Made by a program: the position numbers and the translations under genes
In this document: positions 1 through 5,317 of the stretch, in pieces
Layout: each line of letters starts with the position of its first letter
How positions within the stretch are numbered: position 1 is the first letter of the stretch
Source of the DNA: CAZSGN01 sp964606415
Lineage (GTDB): Bacteria; Bacteroidota; Bacteroidia; Bacteroidales; JBBRXJ01
Reading direction: 5' to 3'
Length of the DNA: 10,205 nucleotides
NCBI GenBank assembly: GCA_964606415.1
Contig: CAZSGN010000091.1
Coordinates: forward strand, 1-10,205
The notes under the pieces: model-generated
Seen by the model: the letters and a program-made list of their open reading frames with translations, nothing else
Database searches by the model: none
What the model was told of the DNA's origin: nothing

Positions 1-2
1 CA

Positions 3-125
3 AAAATTGAGAATCATACAAAAGATGTAAGATTATCGACTATCCTGAGGGTATTCGATGCATTAAAAGCCAGTGTAAAAATGAGAGTTGATTTTGATTC
101 AAGAAAACATTTAGAATTAGCTTAA
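3..125 (+). CDS. C-terminal end of an XRE-type (HigA-like) antitoxin, cut by the window edge
   Basis: An open frame enters from the left edge and stops with TAA at 123-125, giving about 40 residues. The visible end includes RLSTILRVFDALKASVKMRV followed by an acidic/basic tail. This matches how small XRE-family DNA-binding antitoxins usually end: a last HTH helix of the 'L.TL.ri..AL' type, then a beta-like 'v.m.vdf' segment. In such systems the protein neutralises a RelE/HigB-type toxin and represses its own operon. The HTH core and any toxin gene would lie upstream of the window, so neither can be confirmed. About 145 nt separate it from the next gene, and that gap holds an attC-like inverted repeat. 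An unrelated small protein remains possible. Confidence 0.45.
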   Translation, partial: KIENHTKDVRLSTILRVFDALKASVKMRVDFDSRKHLELA

Positions 126-142
126 AAAATACAAAAGCTGGC

Positions 143-204
143 AACATGCCATAAGCAAAAATGCCTCCTATCGTCGGCACAGTTGCTATGGCGTTACGTT
201 AAAC
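143..204 (+). repeat. attC-like imperfect inverted repeat, left of the orphan gene
   Basis: Left arm AAC (143-145) and GCCATAAGC (148-156) can pair with right arm GCTATGGC (185-192) and a GTT (193-195 or 198-200). The left arm has one unpaired extra A. An inner TGCC (162-165) / GGCA (176-179) stem is nested inside. A GTTRRRY-type core, GTTAAAC, sits at 198-204. One extrahelical base in the left arm, arms beginning AAC and ending GTT, and a variable centre are the known layout of integron attC sites, with the next cassette gene to the right. The left outer box does not match RYYYAAC beyond its last four bases, so this is a candidate only. Confidence 0.35.
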
Positions 205-270
205 ACAAGCAGGACAGAGCCCTGGACAGAGCGACAAAAATTTTATTGACAGAGTTATAAAAATAAAATA

Positions 271-900
271 ATGAAAAAATCTACTTATACAAGACTCCGA
301 TTATTGATTTTGCTAGTTCTTTTGTTTGGATTAGTATCATCAACATTATATGGACAAAAGAAATCTATTAACAAAGAATATGAGTTTAGTAACGCAGATA
401 CATTATTAGCATTGATTCCTGTTTTAAATTCTGATTTCGAGTACACAGATTCTCTACTTAATAAATTTTACAGCAAACCAGGTTTTGATAGATTAATGCC
501 AGTGAAAGCTGATGGTATAAGAATGACAATTAATGAGGAGAAACAACTTGAAACGATAATTACTAAGATTATTTCTAAGCAATACTCGAAAAAGGAATTA
601 AAAAATTTTCCGAACTTGAAAACTATCATTGATAAATCCGAGATTGAATATTTAAGATCAAAATTGAAACAAGCTGACTTTATGCTAATTCCAACGGAGA
701 TAAGATTTGGGACTTCTTTAGGTTCTACATTCGGATATTCTTGTTTTCGACTTTATGACATAAATACAGGTGATTATATTGCTAACTGTCCGATGGATTT
801 CAATGTTAACTCTACGGATCCTCGAGCACAAAAAAACCTATCAATAATACTGATTGGAGAAATATCAAAATTTTTAAGAGATAAACTGATTAATAAATAA
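271..900 (+). CDS. Secreted or periplasmic protein of unknown function (209 aa)
   Basis: I do not recognise the family. Residues 1-29 form a type I signal peptide: basic start MKKSTYTRLR, a hydrophobic stretch LLILLVLLFGLVSS, and an end 'YGQ' typical of Bacteroidota exported proteins. There is no lipobox Cys at the cleavage region. The mature part (about 180 aa) is lysine-rich with mixed charge, has a helical-looking middle (about 85-130), and then 'LIPTEIRFGTSLGSTFGYS' and 'CFRLYDINTGDYIANCPMDF', which suggest beta strands and contain two Cys. The final 25 residues look like an amphipathic helix. The ATG has no Shine-Dalgarno motif but an A/T-rich leader, normal for this phylum. The gene sits alone between two attC-like repeats, so it may be the cargo of a gene cassette. 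It is intact, unlike the genes that follow it. Confidence 0.8.
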   Translation: MKKSTYTRLRLLILLVLLFGLVSSTLYGQKKSINKEYEFSNADTLLALIPVLNSDFEYTDSLLNKFYSKPGFDRLMPVKADGIRMTINEEKQLETIITKIISKQYSKKELKNFPNLKTIIDKSEIEYLRSKLKQADFMLIPTEIRFGTSLGSTFGYSCFRLYDINTGDYIANCPMDFNVNSTDPRAQKNLSIILIGEISKFLRDKLINK

Positions 901-907
901 TGCCAGT

Positions 908-987
908 GCCTAACAATTAAGTATCGTTTTTTAGCGATAGCGAAAAATCCCGAAATACTTCGGGACAAGTTGTACTTACTGTTGAAC
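908..987 (+). repeat. attC-like imperfect inverted repeat, right of the orphan gene
   Basis: It begins GCCTAAC (908-914), a full match to the attC box RYYYAAC, followed by AATT as in classical aadA-type attC sites. It ends GTTGAAC (981-987), a full match to GTTRRRY. Left AACA..TAAGTA (912-923) pairs with TACTTA.TGTT (973-983), with one extra base on the left arm, the side where attC sites carry extrahelical bases. Inside are a T6/A5 pairing region around 927-947 and a perfect 7-bp hairpin, TCCCGAA (948-954) / TTCGGGA (959-965). The site starts 8 nt after the stop codon of the orphan gene, as expected for a cassette. No integrase gene is in view. Confidence 0.4.
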
Positions 988-1070
988 AAAGCCGTCTTAG
1001 AAGCAGTGTACATCTTATATTGTGGAATCAATTTTTCGTGTGTATTCTTATCAGGGAGGAAAAGTCTGTA

Positions 1071-1391
1071 ATGGATAAATTTGGATAGACTTCGCTATAG
1101 GAATGAATTTAAGCTTGTGCTGGAGCTCTTCAAAAAGCAAAACACCCAATATGGCGATGCTTTAAAAAAGGCCTTGGAAGATAGAGGTTTTTTTAAAGAT
1201 TCATTTGGTATTGGAACAAAAGGGAGCCAAAAATCTCAATATAATCAGATTTTTTTTATGTCTTTTCCGATGGGGAATTTTTCAAAAAAAGGGTTTCAAC
1301 AAAATCTAAAAAGGATATTAAAAAAGTAGTCAAAACCATTAAGGAGTATCAGGATGAAAAATCTCAGCAACAAAAGAAAAAAAATCCTTGA
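1071..1391 (+). pseudogene. Broken RelE/HigB-like toxin gene (two frameshifts)
   Basis: An ATG at 1071 lies 11 nt after a GGAGGA motif (1055-1060) but reads only MDKFG before TAG (1086-1088). Dropping one G at 1083-1084 joins it to a long frame (from 1081) that reads LRYRNEFKLVLELFKKQ and onward. That frame runs through an 8-T run at 1250-1257 and stops at 1327-1329. Adding one T to the run would instead continue as FFYVFSDGEFFKKR, then KSKKDIKKVVKTIKEYQDEK, stopping at 1389-1391. The rebuilt product is about 107 aa. The pattern 'GIGTKGSQKS...IFFYVFSDGEFF...K' followed by a final helix resembles the beta-sheet core of RelE/HigB-2 mRNA-cleaving toxins, and the toxin-first order before an XRE gene fits. 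The family call is inference from pattern only. The rebuilt frame overlaps the antitoxin start by 38 nt. If the frameshifts are real the gene is dead. Confidence 0.5.
1341..1346 (+). promoter_or_regulatory. Ribosome binding site of the XRE antitoxin gene
   Basis: AAGGAG lies 7 nt before the ATG at 1354. A clear Shine-Dalgarno motif is unusual for this phylum. Together with GGAGGA before the toxin start, it sets this locus apart from its neighbours and supports transfer from elsewhere as well as the choice of start. Confidence 0.6.
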
Positions 1392-1771
1392 TCAACCAGC
1401 GTATTGGATTGAAGGAATTAACCAGGAGATATTCCATCACTTGGTGGATTATATGGAAAAGAATAACCTGAATAAAACCCAAATGGCCAAAAAAAATGGG
1501 AATAAGCAAAGGCCGACTTTCCCAAATATTGAAAACAGGGGATATTAATTTTACCGTTGGAAAAATTGTGAAAATTGCCCTTGCAATGGATATGTTTCCG
1601 AATTTTGGTTTGATGAAGAAGGACGATTATTATCAGAGGGAGGAAGAATCTGCAAGCACAAGTAAAAAAATGACTTTTAATTCAGAAGTCTATAATGTTT
1701 TTGAAATTGTTCCAGGTTCAAAAGGTTTAATTAATTCTAATCAAACCCGGGAAAAAGAATATTCCTATTAA
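1354..1771 (+). pseudogene. XRE/HigA-like antitoxin, split by a one-base frameshift in an A8 run
   Basis: The first frame (ATG 1354) reads about 47 residues, including AYWIEGINQEIFHHLVDYME and NLNKTQMAKK. It then meets A8 at 1489-1496 and goes out of frame, ending at 1546-1548. With seven A it continues as MGISKGRLSQILKTGDINFT and VGKIVKIALAMDMFPNFGL, ending TAA at 1769-1771. The joined protein would be 138 aa. Residues about 36-62 form a textbook helix-turn-helix (NLNKTQMAKKMGISKGRLSQIL), with the recognition helix just after the break. The family represses its operon and neutralises a partner toxin. A tail of about 45 residues (from about 93 on) extends past the HTH; it is low in complexity but has a hydrophobic patch VYNVFEIV. 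The neighbours are a toxin-like pseudogene upstream and a SecB-like gene 13 nt downstream. Transcriptional slippage on A8 could still make full-length protein. Confidence 0.75.
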
Positions 1772-1784
1772 TAAATTTAAAGCT

Positions 1785-2228
1785 ATGCCTGAGAGTAATC
1801 AGTTAAGTTATAGGGTTGATAAAATCCAAACACTTAAGTTTTCATTTCATGAATTGAGTGAAGAAAAGGTTAATCGTTTATTTCGGGGAGATGATAGTCT
1901 TGAATTAAATATCACGACCCATTTAAATATAGAAGATCAGTTGATTTCCATAGAAATCATTACTTTGCTTAAAGCAAGTGAAACTGGAAAAACCCTGGTT
2001 GAGCATAACGGCAAAACTATATTCAAGGTTAAAGGGTTGGATCAATATAGGCAAGGTGATAGTCAATACAATCTTCCTGATGATCTTATGCAACAACTTT
2101 TCAGCTTGGCTTATTCCCATGCCAGGGCTTTAGTAGCTGTTGAGATTGCTCCTACTATTTATAATGGAAGATATATGTTACCTGTTATAGACCCACATGA
2201 TTTTCTGGAGGATCAGAAGCCAAACTAA
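1785..2228 (+). CDS. SecB-like chaperone of a toxin-antitoxin-chaperone locus
   Basis: This 147-aa protein has no signal peptide and should be cytoplasmic. It follows the SecB fold order. An N-terminal strand YRVDKIQTLKFSF is comparable to 'IQRIYTKDISFE' in SecB. Then come alternating hydrophobic strands (LELNITTHLNI, LISIEIITLL, TIFKVKGLD). A helix at LPDDLMQQLFSLAYSHARAL matches SecB 'P.ilFPYARE', and a final loop-strand RYMLPVIDPHDFL matches 'LAPVNFDALF'. SecB proteins hold clients unfolded. SecB-like members next to HigBA-type pairs, such as Rv1957 of Mycobacterium tuberculosis, instead guard the antitoxin from aggregation and proteolysis. The gene starts 13 nt after the antitoxin stop and is in frame throughout, so it is the only intact member of the block. 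The fold assignment is from motif pattern. A housekeeping export role or an unrelated fold cannot be excluded. Confidence 0.65.
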   Translation: MPESNQLSYRVDKIQTLKFSFHELSEEKVNRLFRGDDSLELNITTHLNIEDQLISIEIITLLKASETGKTLVEHNGKTIFKVKGLDQYRQGDSQYNLPDDLMQQLFSLAYSHARALVAVEIAPTIYNGRYMLPVIDPHDFLEDQKPN

Positions 2229-2238
2229 TTTTTATTGA

Positions 2239-2385
2239 ATATATCCTTATTTTTTATTCTCTGTAATACAGTCAGGAAAATGTCCTTTTTGTCAATCCAA
2301 TAAGGTCATTGGACATGGTATACTTGCTTCTGGTAAAAAGAGATACAAATGCAAAAATTGTAATAAAACTTTTAGTGCTAAATGA
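2239..2385 (+). pseudogene. Zinc-ribbon fragment of transposase type
   Basis: An open frame without an ATG (stop TGA 2236-2238 before it, TGA 2383-2385 after it) encodes CPFCQSNKVIGHG, then GKKRYKCKNCNKTFSAK. Two CxxC pairs about 23 residues apart, with 'G..RY.C..C.KTF', match the N-terminal zinc ribbon of IS1 InsA-like and IS1595-like transposases. No catalytic part follows, because the frame ends just before the tRNA terminator. I read it as a remnant of an insertion element or of a small zinc-ribbon gene that lost its start. No terminal inverted repeats are visible around it. Confidence 0.45.
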
Positions 2386-2418
2386 AGCTTGATTATTTGC
2401 AAATTTTTTGCAAATAAA

Positions 2419-2453
2419 AAAAGGTTACTGCTAATCACATGCAGTAACCTTTT
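2419..2453 (-). terminator. Rho-independent terminator of the tRNA cluster
   Basis: A perfect 13-bp stem (2419-2431 with 2441-2453, GGTTACTGC core flanked by A4/T4) closes a 9-nt loop. On the minus strand it starts 11 nt after the tRNA-Pro 3' end and runs into a seven-T run (complement of the A run at 2416-2422), so it fits the tRNA transcript. It is nearly symmetrical and could also stop + strand transcripts leaving the accessory block. Confidence 0.8.
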
Positions 2454-2463
2454 GATTTTCAAG

Positions 2464-2538
2464 TCGGGGTGGCAGGATTCGAACCTGCGACCTCCTGCTC
2501 CCAAAGCAGGTACACTAACCGGACTGTGCTACACCCCG
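2464..2538 (-). tRNA. tRNA-Pro (anticodon TGG)
   Basis: The acceptor stem CGGGGTG / CACCCCG pairs perfectly, with discriminator A. The anticodon stem CCTGC / GCAGG closes the 7-nt loop TTTGGGA, giving anticodon TGG (Pro, CCN family). The T arm is GCAGG-TTCGAAT-CCTGC. CCA is not encoded and must be added after transcription. It is the last gene of the minus-strand Ser-Pro-Pro cluster, directly before the terminator. Confidence 0.95.
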
Positions 2539-2560
2539 AATTTTTTTTTAATCAAAGAAC

Positions 2561-2632
2561 AATGGGGCAGGATTCGAACCTGCGACCCTCCCGCTCCAGC
2601 GGGATACACTAACCGGACTGTGCTATACCCCG
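2561..2632 (-). pseudogene. Decayed tRNA-Pro copy
   Basis: The 5' half, D arm and T arm are nearly identical to the neighbouring tRNA-Pro, and so is the A-rich leader, so this is a tandem duplicate. Two parts are broken. After the T arm the 3' acceptor strand reads CCCATTG where TACCCCG is needed to pair with CGGGGTA; a 2-nt deletion plus substitutions leaves it unpaired. The anticodon stem TCCCG / CGGGA closes a 6-nt loop (CTGGAG) rather than 7, so no anticodon is in proper register, although the GG points to a Pro ancestor. RNase P and CCA-adding enzyme processing should fail. Confidence 0.75.
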
Positions 2633-2645
2633 AATTTTTTTAATG

Positions 2646-2734
2646 CGGTGAGAGGGGGATTCGAACCCCCGATACCCCTTTCGGAGTATGCCGGTTTAGC
2701 AAACCGGTGGTTTCAGCCACTCACCCACCTCACC
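2646..2734 (-). tRNA. tRNA-Ser (anticodon GCT)
   Basis: The acceptor GGTGAGG / TCTCACC has six Watson-Crick pairs and one G-T pair, with discriminator G as usual for Ser. The anticodon stem CCGGT / ACCGG closes the loop TTGCTAA, giving anticodon GCT, which reads AGC and AGT. A long variable arm (ATACTCC / GGGGTAT) marks it as a class II tRNA. The T arm is GGGGG-TTCGAAT-CCCCC. CCA is not encoded. It is the promoter-proximal gene of the cluster. Confidence 0.95.
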
Positions 2735-3108
2735 GTTGAGTATTGTTAGTGCTAAATTTAATATCCGTTATTCAGGATATCATTATATAAATTTTGATCA
2801 GTCATTCAAAGAACGGCACATTGTTTATGCGCTTTCGCGGGTGCAAATATATGAAAATCTTTGAAACCGCAGTGATAAAATTAAAGATAATTTATTTTGC
2901 CGCATTGTTGGCAGGTAAAACATTGAGATTGTTCTGAATTTTTCATTTTCCTGGTTCTCAGCTATTATTGGCTTTTGTCCTATAACTCTTAACACCTGTC
3001 TTCTTGCTCTTGTGATTCAAAATCAAAAATAATAATGTAACTTAAATGTATTTTTTCAGTATAAAACGGAAGACAGAAAGGGTTAAATTAAATTTGGGTT
3101 GTTGATTC
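2735..3108. other. Intergenic region between divergent tRNA cluster and deacetylase gene
   Basis: No coding frame with supporting features is visible on either strand. The tRNA side holds the candidate promoter described separately. On the deacetylase side TAAATTTG at 3089-3096 matches the -7 consensus, but it has no matching -33 element and would leave only a 12-nt leader, so it is not called as a promoter. The middle (about 2900-3050) is AT-rich without recognisable structure. Confidence 0.6.
2844..2851 (-). promoter_or_regulatory. Candidate Bacteroidota -7 promoter element for the tRNA cluster
   Basis: On the minus strand this reads TATATTTG, a full match to the TAnnTTTG -7 element, followed by CACCCGCG, a start-site context often seen at stable-RNA promoters of this phylum. 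It lies about 110 nt upstream of tRNA-Ser. A clear TTTG -33 element is not visible at the usual spacing, so the call rests on the -7 box. Confidence 0.5.
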
Positions 3109-4134
3109 ATGGGAAAGATATTGATTAGTGTGACGATGGACTGGGAAGGTGAACATTTGAATAATATTGATTTTGTCTCTTTTCTTAAGAAAAAGACAAA
3201 TAATATTCCGCTTACTCATTTTATTTGTCCATCTTATTTTATCAGGAATAATCAAAAAAAAATAAAAAAAATTCAAAAGGTACTGGCGCCTGAGGATGAA
3301 ATAGGTTTACATATACATTGCTATCGCGCTTTGATCGAAAAGATTGCAGGAGTTGCTTTTCGTGATACGCCAAATTATTATGAAGGGAATACCATTTTAC
3401 ATAAACTATTGCCGGTTCATTTACAACGTAGATTGAAAATGATTTCAGGCCGTGGGGTTCCTTTATCTGCATATGAACCAGATGAAATCAGCGTCATTAT
3501 AAGAAATAGCCGCCGGCGACTTGAGAAAATTTTAAATACCGGGAGAATTGAAAGTTTCAGGGCTGGTGGCTGGATGGCGTCGGATCATGTTTTTAAAGCC
3601 CTTCGTGAACAAGGCTTTTTGTATGATTCTTCTGCTGTACCCCCTGAAATCCTCTCCCAGGGCTATAATAAAAATGAATCCGGCTCATTGCGCGATGATT
3701 ATGCTGATTCAAATGGCGTTTTTACCGCTTATGTTATTAAGATGTGGGGGTACGAATTGCAACATGAATATTTCTTGAGGAATCATGAGGCCATTGGTGC
3801 AAATAAATATAGCGCGATAACAAAAAGCACGCAGCCTTTTAATATTAATGGTATTTATGAGCTTCCTAATAATGGGGCTTTGTCCGATTTTGCATCGGAA
3901 GACAAGACCATGCGTGCAACTTTTAATGAAGCCAAAGATCTGGTTCAACGTACAGGCAAAGATTATTTTATGTGTATTGGTTGCCATATGGAAGGCACAT
4001 GGGATTATAAAATGCCATTGATCAGATTTTTACTGTCCTTGTCTGACCAGGAATTGTCTATGATAAGATTTGTGACCATCAGGGAGGCGGGACAATGGTT
4101 TAAGGGTACTGCGGTAAATAGATTATATAAATAA
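3109..4134 (+). CDS. NodB-like polysaccharide deacetylase family protein
   Basis: This 341-aa protein has no signal peptide (MGKILISVTMDWEGEH), so it should be cytoplasmic or act at the inner membrane face. CE4-type features appear in order. The first strand carries the acidic motif TMDWEGEH (Asp11, Glu13). A second motif EIGLHIHCY has metal-site-like His68 and His70. FRAGGWMAS (150-158) stands in for the third CE4 motif, and GFLYDSS (169-175) is the common 'L.s.G..yDSS' signature. A late MCIGCHMEGTWDY (about 284-296) resembles the last motif, where a His assists catalysis. The family removes acyl groups from amino sugars in glycans. HIH replaces the usual HxxxH, as in divergent branches that work on lipid-linked or extracellular polysaccharides. 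The gene stands alone, divergent from the tRNA cluster and convergent with the clpS-floA operon. The substrate is unknown. Confidence 0.75.
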   Translation: MGKILISVTMDWEGEHLNNIDFVSFLKKKTNNIPLTHFICPSYFIRNNQKKIKKIQKVLAPEDEIGLHIHCYRALIEKIAGVAFRDTPNYYEGNTILHKLLPVHLQRRLKMISGRGVPLSAYEPDEISVIIRNSRRRLEKILNTGRIESFRAGGWMASDHVFKALREQGFLYDSSAVPPEILSQGYNKNESGSLRDDYADSNGVFTAYVIKMWGYELQHEYFLRNHEAIGANKYSAITKSTQPFNINGIYELPNNGALSDFASEDKTMRATFNEAKDLVQRTGKDYFMCIGCHMEGTWDYKMPLIRFLLSLSDQELSMIRFVTIREAGQWFKGTAVNRLYK

Positions 4135-4329
4135 AAGGGGCGACAAATTGAATCATGTGCATATGAACCGGGCTATGATCCGCCGGCTGGTTGATCACAT
4201 ACGGAAATGATTATCATATAACTGATAGTCGTTTTAAAAATAAACGAATCCAAAAACTTTTTAAGAAAGGACTTCTTATCGATCCGAGAGCTGACAGGTT
4301 TTCAAAACCTGTCAGCTCTGGCAATGCAA
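4135..4329. other. Intergenic region between convergent genes
   Basis: It holds no supported gene. A 15-codon ATG frame (4163-4210) is too short and featureless to call. The right half contains the long palindrome listed separately, which separates the two convergent transcripts. Confidence 0.6.
4287..4319. repeat. 33-nt near-perfect palindrome, likely bidirectional terminator or REP-like unit
   Basis: Sixteen bases on each side (AGAGCTGACAGGTTTT and its complement) are perfectly inverted about a single central C at 4303. As RNA it forms a very stable hairpin from either strand. It lies between the ends of the convergent deacetylase and floA genes, 10 nt past the floA stop. Palindromes around 'CTGACAGGTTTT' recur between genes in many Bacteroidota chromosomes. 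No clear U-run follows on either side, so stopping polymerase is inference; RNA 3'-end protection is an alternative. Confidence 0.6.
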
Positions 4330-5313
4330 TTATTCATCCTGATTTTCATTATCTTCAGGTTTTCCTAAGAAATCCCGCATCTGTGTGTCAGCTTGTATGT
4401 TTTTCATTCTGTAGTAATCCATAATGCCGAGGTTGCCATTTCGGAATGCTTCTGCAATGGCCTTAGGAACCTGGGCTTCCTGCTCGATGACATGTGCCCG
4501 GGCCTCTTCTGCCTGGGCTTTCTTTTCTTGTTCAAAAGCAACAGCCATGGCTCTTCTTTCTTCTGCTTTGGCCTGTGCAATGTTTTTATCTGCATTTGCC
4601 TGGTCAATTTGCAGTTCAGCGCCAATATTTTTGCCAATGTCAATATCTGCAATATCAATGGAGAGAATTTCAAAAGCGGTTCCTGCATCCAGGCCTTTCT
4701 CCAGAACGACACGTGAAATGGAGTCCGGATTTTCCAGTACCGATTTATGGTCTTTGCTTGACCCGATTGATGAAACGATTCCTTCGCCAACTCTTGCAAG
4801 TACAGTGTCTTCTCCTGCACCACCTACAAGCTGTTTAATGTTAGCCCTGACCGTTACACGGGCTTTAGAAATTAACTGTATTCCGTCTTTCGCTACAGCG
4901 GTAACAGGAGGGGTGTCAATAACTTTGGGGTTGACAGACATTTGTACAGCCTCAAATACATCACGGCCAGCAAGGTCTATTGCCGTAGCCATATTAAAAG
5001 GAAGGTCAATATTTGCCTTGGATGCTGAGACAAGGGCATGGACCACGTGTTCAATATGTCCGCCTGCAAGATAATGAGCTTCCAGGGAATCTCTTGTAAT
5101 GTGCATTAATCCCGCTTTATGTGCTTCAATCATTGCCCGCACAATAACGGTCGGGGGAACTTTCCGGATACGCATCAAAACAAGCTGAATGAGCGATATT
5201 CTTACTCCCGAAACCAGGGCTGTCAGCCAGAGCAAAACCGGGACGTAGTAAAAGAAAATGATAATAAATACAAAAATGAGTACGCCAATAATTAGGGGAC
5301 CAAAGCTTTCCAT
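4330..5313 (-). CDS. floA: Flotillin-like protein FloA
   Basis: The 327-aa protein matches the FloA/YqfA (UPF0365) family in length and layout. Residues 5-36 form a hydrophobic membrane hairpin (LIIGVLIFVFIIIFFYYVP onward). A SPFH-type domain follows, with family runs such as LMRIRKVPPTVIVRAMIEAH, NMATAIDLAGRDVFEAV and VIDTPPVTAVAKDGIQL. An Ala/Glu/Lys-rich coiled coil spans about 235-285, ahead of a conserved 'NGNLGIMDYYRMKNIQADT' end. FloA oligomerises on the inner face of the cytoplasmic membrane and organises membrane microdomains that assemble signalling, secretion and proteolytic complexes. The start lies 4 nt after the NfeD-like gene, its usual partner, and it is the last gene of a clpS-nfeD-floA operon. 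No defects are seen. Confidence 0.95.
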   Translation of the reverse strand: MESFGPLIIGVLIFVFIIIFFYYVPVLLWLTALVSGVRISLIQLVLMRIRKVPPTVIVRAMIEAHKAGLMHITRDSLEAHYLAGGHIEHVVHALVSASKANIDLPFNMATAIDLAGRDVFEAVQMSVNPKVIDTPPVTAVAKDGIQLISKARVTVRANIKQLVGGAGEDTVLARVGEGIVSSIGSSKDHKSVLENPDSISRVVLEKGLDAGTAFEILSIDIADIDIGKNIGAELQIDQANADKNIAQAKAEERRAMAVAFEQEKKAQAEEARAHVIEQEAQVPKAIAEAFRNGNLGIMDYYRMKNIQADTQMRDFLGKPEDNENQDE

Positions 5314-5317
5314 GAGG

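Noticed and set aside
774..1031. 85-codon open frame on the minus strand
   Set aside because: It overlaps the end of the orphan gene and runs through the attC-like inverted repeat; its codons are explained by the repeat and the opposite gene.
2292..2643. Open frames reading 'GWQDSNLRPPAPKAG' and similar on either strand across the tRNAs
   Set aside because: They are translated tRNA sequence, a familiar false protein; the tRNA folds explain the DNA fully.
4163..4210. Fifteen-codon ATG frame after the deacetylase gene
   Set aside because: It is too short, has no ribosome-binding signal and shows no recognisable motif.
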